Shown here in pieces: positions 1 through 14,600 of a stretch of 64,000 bases of DNA; the stretch's first letter is position 1, and the number at the start of each line of letters is the position of its first letter. The position numbers and the translations under genes are program-made. The DNA is from Bimastos eiseni (taxonomy: Eukaryota > Annelida > Clitellata > Crassiclitellata > Lumbricidae), in contig OY365811.1 in NCBI GenBank assembly GCA_959347315.1, positions 30,393,904 through 30,457,903 on the forward strand. The letters run 5' to 3'. Under the pieces are notes generated by a model. The model ran no database searches and was not told the origin of the DNA. It saw only the letters and a program-made list of their open reading frames with translations.

Positions 1-2582
1 GAACTGCAGGCTGCAACGTGCAGGTTTTGAGCTTTCTCCGAGATATCGGCTATGTGTAAGGACCCTATCTCTAACACACAATTGAATACTGTGCAATCAA
101 TTCCCTTAAATAATATGTACATTGTTGTTGTGACAAATTAAATGCATAAACCATGACAATATTAAAATTTCTCTGACAAATTAATTTCGTTGCTGTTCTT
201 CTTTTCTGATAGCAAATGACATAAAAGATATGACTAAAAGTTTTTTAATATCCTATCTCCATGTGCCCTGATTGGCAAAATGCATCCGTTTATCCATTGT
301 CCATGTATCTTAAGTGGAAAATTATTAGACAGAAAGGAAAGGATAGGATAGGACATTGAATGGTTCATTTCAAAGAATGCAAAGTGAGTTGAGAGACGGA
401 AGTCTGGAACTAGGAGAGTAGACTTTAGAAACTCCTTGGAGACCTACCTTCAGAAGTGACTGGAACTGCCAGAGAAGGTAAGAATGATGAGGTAAACTTA
501 CAACCGGTTAATTAGAAAAGGAAAAGAGGGGCTTTGGTTTGCCTTGTTTTTCACGTGATATACTGAGTACTCAGTGCTACGTACTGAGTATTGATGTATG
601 TACAAGTATATAAGTGGAGTGGTATGAGCAATGGTAAGTATGTAACCTGGAGCTGTTTTATAATGTTACTTTTGATATGATGAATTCTTGTTTTTGAGGT
701 ACAGAGTTTCATGTCTTTTTCAATGATTTTCAATCGGAATTATTTCACATTAGCTGAATGAGGCTCGGAAATGTTAGGAACTTCTTCATCATGTATTGAG
801 CAGCCCTGAAGAAGTTGATTGCTGTTGTGGCTCAGGTTGAGATTATGTCAACCTTGAGCACATAGTAAGTATTGAGTATTACTGAACCTGAGAACACCTA
901 GTAAATGCAATGAATACATCAATCAGAGTTTATTTTCCCTATTCAACAGTGTATGGGCCACTGCTGAGTTGGGAGTGGCCTCGATCTACCTGAGGCTTTT
1001 CTTCACTGTGGCGCCGTCACTGCCTGCAAGGGCCTCCTTGCGATCCTCCACTTGTGGCCCTCTTGTTGTTCCGCGCATGTGCTCTGTTATGGCCCAGTTG
1101 AAAAGCTTTGCCTATGTTCACTTCACCCTTCAGCCTGGAATTACTTATTTTCTCACCTTACCAGTTTTGGAGATGCCCTAAGACTTTTCTATTCCCTTGC
1201 CCAAGCACAGACGCCCAAATAATTCATTACATTACATTACATTATGTGAATATAAAATGAACAGAAAGTAGAAATATTAAAATAGTACTTTTGATTGGTT
1301 TTAGTATATGAAATTGACATGTTGCATCATGCAATTTATTTGTTAACTTTGTATTTACAGAAGTGTCTGTTTTGTCTTTTAGTGTTGAGTTAGTTTTAAT
1401 TTTATTACTGCTTTGTGTATCATTATTTCTTCTGAGGTTTGTTGCCTAATAGCACACATAACAATGTTTTCAACTTTTCACATATTTAACTTTATTGCTT
1501 GCATGATATTCTTTGTGTTTATGCATGCTTGCTTTATGCCTGTGAAAACTGGTCGATATTGAGCCAATTGACACCAAGTTGAGATGTGTGATGGGTTGGC
1601 AGCATAGTTTGAGAATTGACATTTTATGAATGAAACAATTATAATATTTTGTGAATTTTTACGAATTTTAAAACTGGCATGAATTGTATTTGTTTACATT
1701 TCAGCTTTTTAAACTAATAAATGTTAATGTGGACACAGGCTAGCAATCAATCAGCGGTAATAGACTGCATCACATTTTTAGCAGATGAGTAACACGGCAA
1801 ATCATGATGTCATTGCATTTGTTGTTGCTTGTGCTACATACAAATTTTGCAAGACTCTACTACTTCCAATGTAAAAACTAAAAAGACCCAACAATTTTGA
1901 GCCAAAATGTTTTTATGAATTTTGAAACCAAATGATGCTAATTCTCAAACTATTCCTGTCAGTGTATTATTTTGTTAAATATTCATTTAACATTGTATTG
2001 AGATCTAAATAAAGCCATATTACAATTTATAGGCCTATTGGCAATAGTTGATGTTAGCTGCTCTTAATCATGAATGCCTTTTTCTGTGCTGAATAGATGC
2101 AGAGTTTATTATTACTATTTATGAGAATCCTAATTTCGCTGTGACTTCTTCTTAGCCATTGCAAATTGGTAATTTAATGCTTCAACTAATTTCTTCCTCA
2201 AGACACTTGATATAGGTTATGTTAGGAACGTAATAGAGCTTGCACGCATGTCCATCTGGCTGATGTGAGCAGACACATTGTTATTAACTGAGTGTAGTTT
2301 GCACATGTAAACTGAACTGAATCAGGTGCAACATTGACAAAGACTTATCAAGGTTAGAGTGTTTTATTGAATTTAGAGTCTGCTTGCAGAATAGACTATT
2401 TAAATTACTCATATTCTGTCTACAATAAATCATACCATATGTTTTCTGTAGTGGTAAATAATGAGTTTGGCCTTTTACAAGTATGTAAGTCACCTAGAAT
2501 GTCTAATTGCTGAGCCATATTTTGCTATTAACAGTTTAAGTTGATGAGCATTCTCATGACCATTAATTCGTGTTCTGTGTAG
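1..2582 (+). other. Nrg: Intron or upstream sequence of the neuroglian-like gene
   Basis: AT-rich sequence with no supported exon, RNA gene or intact transposon that I can see. Ig1, Ig2 and the gene start must lie upstream. Confidence 0.6.
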
Positions 2583-2685
2583 GCATTCTAAGACATGAAG
2601 CACCGCGATTGATGTGGTCCTCTCCGGGTCTCGATTTTGCCGTCAAGGGACTGACAAAAAAGATGAAGTGCATCTTCTCTGGATA
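2583..2685 (+). CDS. Nrg: Neuroglian-like exon: first half of Ig3
   Basis: Starts after TGTGTAG and ends before GTAAGC. It encodes HEAPRLMWSSPGLDFAVKG and the first Ig cysteine (KMKCIFSG). It enters with two bases of a split codon and leaves with two (TA|C gives Tyr). Confidence 0.88.
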
Positions 2686-5600
2686 GTAAGCTTACTTTCA
2701 GCACATTTGCTAATTTTAGTATTAAAGCAATCAGTCGTATAAGGCGAGAGAGTATATTAGGTAACTAGTCATAGATTAGGTCGCCATTCATATATTAAGT
2801 AAAAGGTCACATGATTAGATAACCCAGAATCGCACCTCTGCTGCTCTGCACGCTAGTGTGTTATCCATTACTCAACGGTTCCCAGCATGCATGAGCAGAA
2901 ATTTTATTCAAGTAAGGAAGAGATATTTGAGCTTAATCCTGATACAACAGCCATATATTGCAGCAGTACTATATGGTTTGATGGTCTGTTTGGTAACAGG
3001 CTTGATTGTTTGTTCAATGATTGCAGGTTTGAGCCTGCTCAGTGCAGTGAGTGGATCCCATATAATGACTCTTCAGTCTTCACACATCTCGCATTCACTT
3101 GCTAGCCTTACCCTTCGTAAAGAAAGCAATTAATAAACAATGAAATAGACTAAGATCCTATGAGTGGAAACCACCTTTGTTGCAAGGTGACAATGTAATA
3201 CGTGCCAGACATGTGTATATTGTTACATTTACACAGTGCCCCCACCTTCTAAGACTTGTGCTGAACGTGTCAAATTTCTACATTGTTCTACTCTCTTTGG
3301 TGCACTGAAGATCCATATTATGTTAGACAGGGCTGTGGGATGGATGATATCTCAGCTGCAGCAGCTGCCTTTGCACTGCATCTCCAAGGGTTAAGAGTAA
3401 CTGTAGAATATAACAGTGAGACGAAGATAGTCTGGCTGGTCTAGTTCTTATTGGCCCAGTGTAGTAATGCCTTAGAATACCAAATTTTTCACGATGAATA
3501 TTGTTAGCAACAAGTCCTATCCACTTCTTAGTTCAGCAAATGTGTGTTCTGATCTGTTAACCATCATGGCCAAAAGGCAACTACCAACCAAAACTGTCCT
3601 TATATTGTACACCGGCATTCCTTGTTTTCTTAACATTTTTCTCATATCGTATGTCAGAGAACACCAGCATTGACTGTTGTAAACATGCCTTTTATTTACA
3701 AATTGTTGGATTACAGTTATAAGGTTTCATGAGAAAAGCTGTTTAACTCGATAGCGCTGATGAAACTGCTATATTTGTAATGACGATTCCTTCTCTGTTT
3801 CAGCCCAACGCCACAGGTTTCCTGGAGCCGATTGGATGGTGAGTTGCCTTCGAATGCAAAGTCTGGCAGCTTCGGACAGGAACTCATCATTCCCAACGTT
3901 GATTTTGGTGATGCAGGGAGATATCAGTGCCAGGCAACAAATCAAGTTGGGTCAGAACCGCAGAAGAAGGACTTTACACTGACCGTAGAATGTAAGCCAG
4001 AGCTACTGAAAGTTCTTTTTGCCTGGTTTTGCTAACCATATCTGTTTTGAGATGATTTATGTTGTTTAGCTTTTGTTATCGCATTTGAAATTTACGATCA
4101 TCATCATCATCTGTATGTATCATTGTGATCATGTTCGGGTTGTCATCATCATCACCATCAGCAACATCAATCTTCTCTGTAGGCATCATCATAATCTTCA
4201 TCTCATCCTCATCAGCAGCAGCAGCAGCAACAACAAAATTGTAACATTGTATAATCATAATCATCATCTCTACATCACCATTTCATCAATATCATCATCA
4301 TCTTTACACTATCATCATGGCTATTAGAAATATTGTCTATTCTTTCCGCTGTATTGAATTGGTAGTGATAAATTGATCTGTTGATTTATTGCTGTCTCAT
4401 CAAGAGCTGGTTCTTTCCAGCTGCTCCATTCTGGCGTAATAAGCCACCGGAAGACGTAAACACATCCGAAGAAGAGAATGCGATTTTTGAATGCCTTGTC
4501 AACGGACATCCTAAGCCAATGATAACATGGTACATCAACGGTGTTCTAGAGGAAGGTAATAAGTGCCTTCAGTTCCTTCCTTAAAAGATGATGCATAACT
4601 TGTCATGATCATAACACTAATACTAAGGCTAATAATATTATTGCTAATTAAATTATCTGCCAGTGTAATTCCTCAAGATGGAATTACGCTAGGAACTGTT
4701 GACGGATATCTAAAAAATTGTGCCTTGTTCTTTGTAACTTCGGTGAATGTGCTTCGTCAAGCTTTGGCAGAGTAGAAAGGAGAGGTGCAATCACAGCAAA
4801 TGGACTTCATATAATTTTCCAGAGATGGATAGTCATATGAGTTGACAGTCAAACTCACAGATGAAATCAGCCATGATAGAGATACTTGTTCCAATGTTTT
4901 AAAGGTGATATGTAAAAAAATGTATGTAGATGGCGACTTGGTGTATTTTTCGGTAGTTTAGTTGTATGTATGGGAGCCAGTTCTGCCATGACCACAACTT
5001 AATTTTCTGTGGGCAATATAGAATACCACACACTCATGTACAAGTTCTGGCATCCCAGGTCAGATATTTACTTTCCCCTAACGGAACTATTATAGCCCGT
5101 CTGGTCTTTTTGGGAGCAAAACAAACCTGTTTACTCCTAAGTACTTGGACCATCAATATACTCTAGGACCCTCCAGACTATATTATCATTGATGGCTTGG
5201 CGACAAAGGGCTCACCCGAAATCTAATTTGCAGATGAGGATTTATGGTGACCGTCAGGGCCAACCAAATCCACACTTACATTCCTGTCCTCCAATTTCAA
5301 ATTATAGGTTGTATTGGCGCATCTCAGCTGTGTGATGAAATGCCACAGCTGATTGCTTAAGGGCCGAAACCCAGTTCAACTCAGCTTTTGATTATTTTGG
5401 CCAAATTTATCCTTTAGCCCATTTGAGATGACTGGACGAGAATGAATACTAATATTAATAATAATAAGGATATTTTCCTGCCAGATATGAAACATAGGCA
5501 TACCTAAATGCATTGCATTCAAATTCATAATTGTAGCAAATTAAACCATAATGAAATTATGATTAAGTATATGCTCTAAAATAATGTTAGATAATGATTG

Positions 5601-8600
5601 CTTAACATTTTACAATACGACCACATTAAATGCATTAGATTGCATTTTTGTGTGTGTGAGCTGGCTAACTTAAAATATTGGAATTTCATTCAGTTGTAAC
5701 AAATGTTTTGCTTAGGACCAAGAAATGTGGATTTACATTGCAATTTTTATTAAAAAATAAATTTAGATTATACATAGACGTAACATAGATGTAATTTACT
5801 TTAAAATTCTGCTGGAATAAATATTTGCATTTCTCATGTGACAGGTATTCAAAAAGGAAACAATTCATAATAAATAAGAACTGTTTGAAAATTGTTATGC
5901 TTAGTTGAAGATTTCAAATGTTCCAAATATTCTTTATTTCTCAATTTCTTGTCAATGAACTTTCTGTTATCTCATGTTTTTAACGATTATGAGGTAATGG
6001 TTACATGCAGATGCTCCTTCGAATCCTCGCAGAGCTGTCGGTTCAGGGTGGCTCAAATACGACAGCGTTATCAAGAATGACTCTCAGGTCATCCAGTGCA
6101 ATGCGAGCAACGCCCATGGTTACATATTCGCAAATGCCTACCTTAACGTTCTCGGTGGGTATAGCGTATAATTCCAACATATCTCTTTTCACCACAGCAG
6201 ATCGAGAATTCAGAATCGGACACTATTGTGATGTAAAGTAGAGCAGATGAAGGTCAGGTTAGGTCAAGTATATGAATAAGTATATGAATATGAATATGAA
6301 TGTTCTGTCACATGTCTGTCATGTGACAGAACATTTATATAGCACCTCAATGCTTGCATGGCTTCGGAAATGCAACTTAAAGTAAACAAAAAGTGTTGCA
6401 CTGAGTCAATTAACCCTTTAACAACCAGTGTGTACAAAAGCGTAAGGCATAATCAATAACGCTGGTCATTAAAGGGTTAAACAGGTTATAGAGGATATAT
6501 GTAGGGGAAGTTTGTTCCAACAGAAGATCATGTTTATGAAAAACGTCTGGTGAGCGTGAGCATGTCCTTGTTACACAGCCGCTTGTTGCCAGTGATGCCT
6601 TGTCATATTATGGTCGTGTCTTTGCATTTTATGAACTTTGGAAATTAATAATAACAATATAGTGCTAAATAATATTACCTCTTTGATGAACCTCCCATTG
6701 TCACAAACACGTGCTATACCTGAGATATCAGAAATGCCAACTAAATTAAGTTTCAGAGAGGGCAAGTCAGTCAGGGAAAGCAATTGTATTAGTAGGAAGG
6801 ATATTTCCTAATGTCAACAGAACAATGTGAGTCTATCAAACCCTAGAAGTTTACATGGCTATAGTTATTGTCATTTAGATTTGATGCAGAGGTGACCCTG
6901 TTAACTTTATTGTCCACTCACCATCCCACCCAAAAATGGATATTCTTGGGTTATGGTTCCGTTTGACTAAACACAGATATGCTCAGGCAGGCCACTTGAT
7001 ATCTGCCCCTGGGCTGCATGTGGGACAGCACTGCTGTAGACCTTAAAGTGCATTGAGAATTACCAGAAAAATAGTCTTACACTGCAGTATGATCTGTTTG
7101 GATGAGCAAACTAATGAATGTTGCCATACGTCATGAAAGTGTGATGTGAACATTGTCTTTTAAAAATCCCTGTGACCTACTATTTTCGTTATGCAGCTGA
7201 ATCACCAACATTCACTGACAGTCCACAGCAAGAGTTGAAAGTCGCTGAGGGAAAGAAGGCACTTCTGAAGTGCCAAGTGTTCGGTGCTCCAAAGCCAACC
7301 TTGATATGGCAGAAAGGAGTCAACCTGGATGATGTGCGCGATATCAATAGAGACCACTACAATGTGCTCGACAATGGAAGTCTAGAAATAGCTGTGAGTA
7401 GCAAAAATCAGAGCCACTGCTTAATAACAATGTTTAAGTTCTACTTTTAGATCCCCAGGGGTAAAAGTTCCAGAATTGGTTTTTCCATTTTTAGATTTTG
7501 GTTAAATGGACCGAATGTCTGATGACAGTCATACAGTAGTGTAATGTGAATGTAATTGGACATTTATATAGAGCCCCTTTAGGATATCTACTCATGAGCG
7601 CTCTCTGCACCAGCCTATACAGTGTTAAATGTCAATATGATCGAATATTTTATCTTAATTAGCAAAAGTGCTTCACATACATATAGATGATTGATTGAGA
7701 TGTGCACACCTTTCACCTTGTGCTGTCAGTTCTTGGAACTTTAGCGATCGCAGCGGAAAAACGTCTCCAATATTTTCTTTTTGAAGTGGTATCTCTTAAT
7801 TCCTCCAGGTTCATTCCGATTCTTTCGTGTAACTCGTCCATCCATTATTTCCTTGGTCGCCCCTATTTTCTCCTTCCTTCTCCGCATGCCAACATCATTT
7901 CCTTTTCTAATCCATCTGCTCCTGCTCGCATGACATGTCCGAAGAAACCCAGCTTCCTTCTCAGCGCTGTTTGTTGTAAGGTCTCATCATTCTCAACTCC
8001 AATCTCCATGCGCACGCTTTCATTCGTCTTTTTCTTCGTCCACGATATTCTCTGCATCTTCCTCCATATCCACATTTCACATGCGTTAATCTTTTTCTCC
8101 ATATTCTTTGTCATTGTCCACATCTCACAGCCATATAGTACTTTAGGCACTCAATAGCCTTTTTTTGTTTCTATACTCCCATGTTTATCTTTCCATATCT
8201 TTTCCAGTCCATTTATTGCAGCTTTCCCTATCGTAGCCCTTCTTTTTATTTCCAAATCACACTTTCCCTCTTTTTCTATTAACGTTCCCAAGAATGTGAA
8301 GCTTGTTACCACCTCTATTTCCTCTCCATCTATCTCAAAACTGTCCCAATCTTTGTCTTCTTTATGTTGAAATATAAACCTGCCTTCTCACTTTCTCTCT
8401 TTAACCTTCTTATCAGGTTTAACAGATCTACTTTCTTCCCTGCCAGTAGTGTTGTGTCATCCGCATATCTTAGATTGTTCAGCGTTCTTCCGGCTATCTT
8501 TACTCCATCATTTGTCTTTCCATTTCCGCCCTCCTCATTATCATTTCGGCATACAGGTTAAATAGAAATGGGGACAGAATGCACCCCTGCCTGACCCCTT

Positions 8601-11600
8601 TCTTAATTTTAATTTTGTCTGTGTCTCCAAATTCTGTTCTTATCACCACCACCTGGTCTTCGTACAATCCTTTGAGTAGCTGTATCTAGTGTGTCGGCAT
8701 TCCCACCTCAATTAGGGTTTTCCACATCAGTTCGTCTTTGATGCAGCCGAATGCCTTGCTGTAGTCAATGAAACAAATGTGTACTTTTTGTCCATACTCC
8801 CTTTGTCTTTCTATTATCCACCTCATGTTGGCAATATGGTCTCGAGTTCCTCGGGATTTCCTAGATCCTGCTTGGTTGTACGGAAGCTCTCTCTCAATTG
8901 TGCTCTCCATTCTTCTGTGAATTATTTTGAGTAGTATTTTACTTGTGTGCGATATCATCGCTATTGTCCTATAGTTCTCACAATCCCTTGCATCTCCTTT
9001 CTTAAATATAGGGATAAATATTGATCTCTTCCAGTCCTCTGGCCATTCTCCGGTTGTCCCTATGTTGTTGCATATTTTTTTATTGTCTTTTTCATTGCAT
9101 CATCTCCAGCTTTTATCAGTTCTATAGATATTCCATCCTGTCCTGGTGCTTTGTTTTCCTTTAGTTTGATTGCCCATTCTACCTCAGCTTCCATAACATC
9201 CGGGTTTCTTGTCGTGTTCTGTTATGTCGATTTGCTCTTTTCTTACTCTCTTATCTTCTCTGTATAAAATTCCTGCATATATTCTCTCTATCTTTTCTTC
9301 ATTCCTCTTCATCCCCAATTACTTTTCGATCTCCTGACTTCAATGAGCCCCTTCTAAGTGAAAAGTTTCTCGTTATTGCCTTCACTTTTGAGAACATTTC
9401 TTTAGTTCTCCTTTCTTTCTCTCTTCCTCCATTTCTCTGCACATTTCATTTCAATGTTTTTCTTTATCTCTCTGTGCTTAATTTTGGAGGGTGCTGTTCA
9501 TTGCTATTACCTTATCTTTGTCTCCAACCTTTTTTGAAGCTTTTCTTTCTACTGCTATATTGCTAGATTCTCTAGATAGCCATGGCGTTGTTATGAGTTT
9601 CTTCTTCTTTGGAATGTGTTTCTCTGCAGTTAACAATATTGTGCTCTTCATTTTCTCCCACAGGTTGTTTGTGTACTCCTCTGCCTCCATTTCATCCCTC
9701 TCCAGTACTTCGAACCTATTCGTTATTTCCATCCTATATTCTTGTGTAATGCCTTTGCAGTTGTATATGGACAATCTTTCTCCTTTTTTCAGTTTCTTCA
9801 ATTTCGTTTTCAATGTTGCTGCCACTAGTAGTTCGTGATCAGTTCCATTCCTGCTTTCGTTCTTACATCTCTTGTACTTTTCCATCTTTTGTTTATCAGT
9901 ATGTAGTCGATCTGATTTCTATGCTTTCCATTAGGGCATAACCGAGTAGACAATTTCCACTGAGTACCAAATCCGAGTATTTGGATGAACTGTGTGCCGG
10001 ATCTGTGTACAAACCGAATAGTAGTGGAAAATCTGGTCAGCGAGTAGGGGAAGCGCTGGCCTTGAAAATTTGGTATGCAGTAGTGGAAATACGCATGTTC
10101 CGCACACATGTTGAGCACACGATGTTCATTAAAAACATATTGAAAGATGTAAAAAATTGATCGTTTATCTTTCTTTTGGTTCGCATTTGCGTATCTTGCT
10201 TCCATGCAGCGCTGCCACTACCAGTGAGTACCATTCGTAGGCGAAGCATAGTTAACCTGCCATGTGCACAGCTATGGAGAACTATCTATAAGCTTAGTCA
10301 ACACAGAGTCTATAGCAATAGCCTTTATATAGCGTATTGTCGCACGCTAGGCTATAACAATATATTTATTAATTAAAAATTTTATTTGTGAAAAAAACTG
10401 TAAAACCTTGTTACAAAATTTGAAATATGAAGGCATCAACGACGTCTTTACTCTACTGTTTACCGGAATGTGGGTGGAGCCAATTCACGTGGGAAAATTA
10501 CTGATTTGCCACCAGAGGAATGCAACCAAAAGAAATTAAAATTGATAAATTAACATAATTATTCTACAGAAAATTCAATTGAAATAAGTTCTTTAATTAA
10601 TCAGTAACTTAGAAGTAAGTCCGTTAGTCTTAAATGTATTTGATGAAAAAATATTTTATCAAAGAAATTATTTTTTCGAAAATGGGTTATTTTTAGCTAT
10701 TTGTGGGTGTAATATTTGGCGAGGCGAATACTTCCAAATAGTCCAATATTCGGCCGAGGCGAATGTCCAAGGCGATTTCCGATTATGCCCTACATTCCAT
10801 CTGGTGACGTCCATGTATACAGTCTTCTTTTAGACTGTTCAAATCACGTGTTCATGATTCCCATGCTGTTACCATCACAAAACTCTATCAGTCTTTCTCC
10901 TGCCTCATTTTGCTCACCCAGACCATGTATGCCCATTGTGTCCCCTTCCCTCCCCATACTCTTTCCCACTATTCTCACTATTAAAATCTCCAATGATCAA
11001 CGATGTGCACACTCATACATATTATATATATATATATGCACATATATATCATATATATTTTATAAAATGTATATATATATATATATAGTATTGGTTTAGT
11101 TGCTGATCTTGTGGTCTTCAGAGTGTGAGGAAGGACGATCAAGACACATATCAGTGCTACGTCTTCAACAAATTTGGTTCTAATCAGGCATCAGGCAAAC
11201 TGCTCGTTGTCGGTGAGGGCATTGCTTATATATTATAAGTTTATAAACTGCTTGAGAGTGCAGAGAAATGCACTGTTAATACACCAAGTTGACAATTATG
11301 CAGTTATTATACCATAAATAAATGTATCATCATGAATATTTTTTTACATTCTGTCAGCAGTTCCAGCTCTTTCCCAAACTCTTGGGGTAAATCCAGATTC
11401 TTTTTCACTTTGAAAAGAAATATTGTTCTCCTGATGATTACAGGTATAGAGGACACACTGAAAGGAATGTGCAATTAGTATGTAATGGCTGGTTATTTTG
11501 TATCACTGACCTTACTTTATCTTTTTGCCTCTTTTTGTTTACTGGCATAGGATACATAACCAGGTTATGATTGTGATTGATGTGTGATGCCATGGATTTG

Positions 11601-14600
11601 ATTTCTATGGGGAAAAGGAAAATTCTTCAAGAATGAGCATTCATTTTTCTCAAACAGTTACTGATGTCTTTGCCTCTTTCCCCATTGGTTCAGACTGCTC
11701 GGACAAGGGTATTTTCCCTTGTAGATTTAGCTCATATCCATTAGCCATAGTCACCAACCATCCACTCACCCTGGTGATTATGGTATGATCAAGGGTCATT
11801 ATATTTGGTGGATCGACGATCATCGTTGCTCCAATAGTTTTGGGTAGATTGTACAATCATCATAGATCCATTTTTTGGTAGATCGGATAATAATCATGGA
11901 TCCATTATTTTTTTTAGATCGGACAGTCATCATAGATCCACCAAAGAGTCAGGTAGTGATGACTGGAACAGAAGTGTCATTCTGGTGCAATGCCACGACT
12001 GATCCAGATGAGATTACTCAGCTGAAAATCGAGTGGATGAAGAACGACGTGTTGCTGACCGCTGAAGAATCAAAACAATGGTCCATTTTGGATGATGGCC
12101 GTCGCTTGAACATAAAGCAGACTGCGGTTGGAGATTCTGGAAGATACACTTGCACCGCAACCAATGGACTCGACTCGGATTCTGTTACTGTTGCGCTTAC
12201 GGTGAAAGGTAATCCATCAACTCTATTCATGTATTTCTTAAAGTAGGTTAAACTGAGTCAACATCGCCCGTACTAATGACGATAAAAAACAGCATTTCTC
12301 TTGTGCCTCTTCGATCTTCTGTGACAAGAAGCACGATAATTTACCTTTGAATACAAATGAGGTCTGTCTTCTAGCTGCTTCTAAGGTGCTATTTAAAGTG
12401 TGCATTAGGCTGCTTTGCTGTTTTTCATCATCACTTTCTGTAACCGTTTTAATTAGTGCATGATTCTACACAGGAAAAGCTTTTCTTACTAATGATAATA
12501 TCTTCATTTCAACGGATAAGCCGTAGTATGATTACAAGTTCAATATGAACGGATGATAACAAGTTGTTACAGGAGTCAAATTAATTTACCATGCAAGGGG
12601 CTTTCCTTTATACATCTGCTTTAACCAACACCACCTAACAAAAGAAGGACTAGTCAACATAATACAACATTTACTTCAATAGACATAAACCAAGACTTCT
12701 GTTCTCATTGTCTTACAGACAAGCCAAGTCCACCATACAATTTGCACATTGTGTCATGCACAAAGGAATATTCAGATATCGAATGGGCGTCCGGCAGTGA
12801 CAATAATGATCAGGTAACAGGCTTTACTGTCTACTACAACACGTCACACGATGAAGTCGGAAAGTTCCACGAAGTGAATCGAGTCAAAGGAACCAGCCTC
12901 CGTAACACGGCACGAATTCCACTTCGACCCTGGACCAATTATACTTTCCACGTGACATCAGAAAACAGCATTGGAACCAGCGACCGAAGCGAGTTTACTC
13001 GTTCGGATTGTACTACGCCTGCGGCGAGACCATATCGAAACCCACACAGGGTGTGCACAGAAAGTCGAGATCCTGGTTCACTGGTCATCATCTGGGAAGT
13101 GCGTATGTTCAGCCGGTGTTTTCTTCTTATTACATGCTTTTTTATTAAATGAATTCTATTATCAAATGGCTTTATGGCAAATCTGTTCTTTGTAGTCTCA
13201 GTTGAGATGTACTATTTTCTCTCTATACTTGCCGTGCTGCAGAAGCTTCTTCGAATTGATGTCCCTATCAATACGCTAGTCGAGAATCTGTTGGTTGGGT
13301 CAACGTGTGTGCGCCAGCCTGCCACCAGTGACTCTTCTAGTAACATAGGGCAAATGTCTGTCTATCTAACAAAGTACTCTGCTTAAAATGACACTTCAAG
13401 AGCGCCTCTGAGTAGCTAGTTCCGTGAGAGGCACTATGTCAATTCTCAAATTTATACGATACTCTTGCCTTCACAAGAGAATTGATTGACTGTGGTGAAA
13501 TTATCTTGGCTGTTTGATATGCAGACGGTCCTGGTGTATAGAGTGGTTGAGTGAAGATGCCACTGGTTTGGTGTTGTGTAGGGAATACCAGCTGCTGACC
13601 AAATCTATGTAGCGACTTAAATGCAAGATTCAAAGGCAAAAGAAGCCAAGTAAAACCGAGATTGAACTGGGTAGTAGACAACAGAATGAAGGCATATTAA
13701 AATATTCATTAAGCATGAGTATAGCACTTGATCTGTCTGATATTATGACGTTTGTGCTTCAGAGGTCACCCAGTTAGTCTACAGTTTATCCGATAGATTT
13801 TAAAAGGTTGTGCAGCAAATTTTTCCAATCAGAATTGTAATTAATACTGCACAGTTTGTCAATGTAGAAAGATGAAGGGAGTGCAATTCCTTAAGCTGGT
13901 CCTGAGGTAGCCCTGGGTGTGAAGCATTAACGGCATAATCTTTTTTCTCAGCCGTCACATATAGGGACATGTCGCCAGTGCAAGAACTCAGGCAGTGCCA
14001 GTCCCAAGCCTGGATAAAGGAGGAAGGTGATGCTAATGATCTGTGTTATCACACATTGTCGTTAAACTACAACAACACACACGCACAAACACTCTCCCTC
14101 GCCCTCTATCTGCCCACTGACAGTGAGCGGCAGCCAGCTTAAACAGCATAGCAGAGTTTGCTTGAGAGTGCCATTGGAGCAGATATCTTGAAACAAATGT
14201 CTGCACTGGCAGGGTTTTGAATTTCTGACCTCTCGATTGACAGTCCAGCATGCTTACCACTCTGCAGTTGAACCCCTTAACAATGTTAACGCTATATTGT
14301 ATCTGTAAAGCTTGAGAACGGTGTAATGGTATTCAAATTCAAGTAAGATTTTGATTCTGAATACACTGAAGGCTTGGACATGGCTTAGCAGGATGGCAAG
14401 AATGTTTGGTAATTCCCAGTGTAGGGGAGGGGATGACCTGAAAGATTTGTCAGTGCTTTGTAAGTGAAATGGTCTTTATCCAACCAAGTTGTCACCTGAT
14501 CCGTCATTATCAAAGCAAACTGTTGCGATCACACGAGTTTGATGTGGATTTTTACCCAACCAAATGAAGTCATTCTGAAGTGCATGAATAACAATGACAT

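Noticed and set aside
1..55. Possible exon end before GTAAGG at position 56
   Set aside because: The phase needed to join the next exon (one leftover base) gives a stop codon in this stretch.
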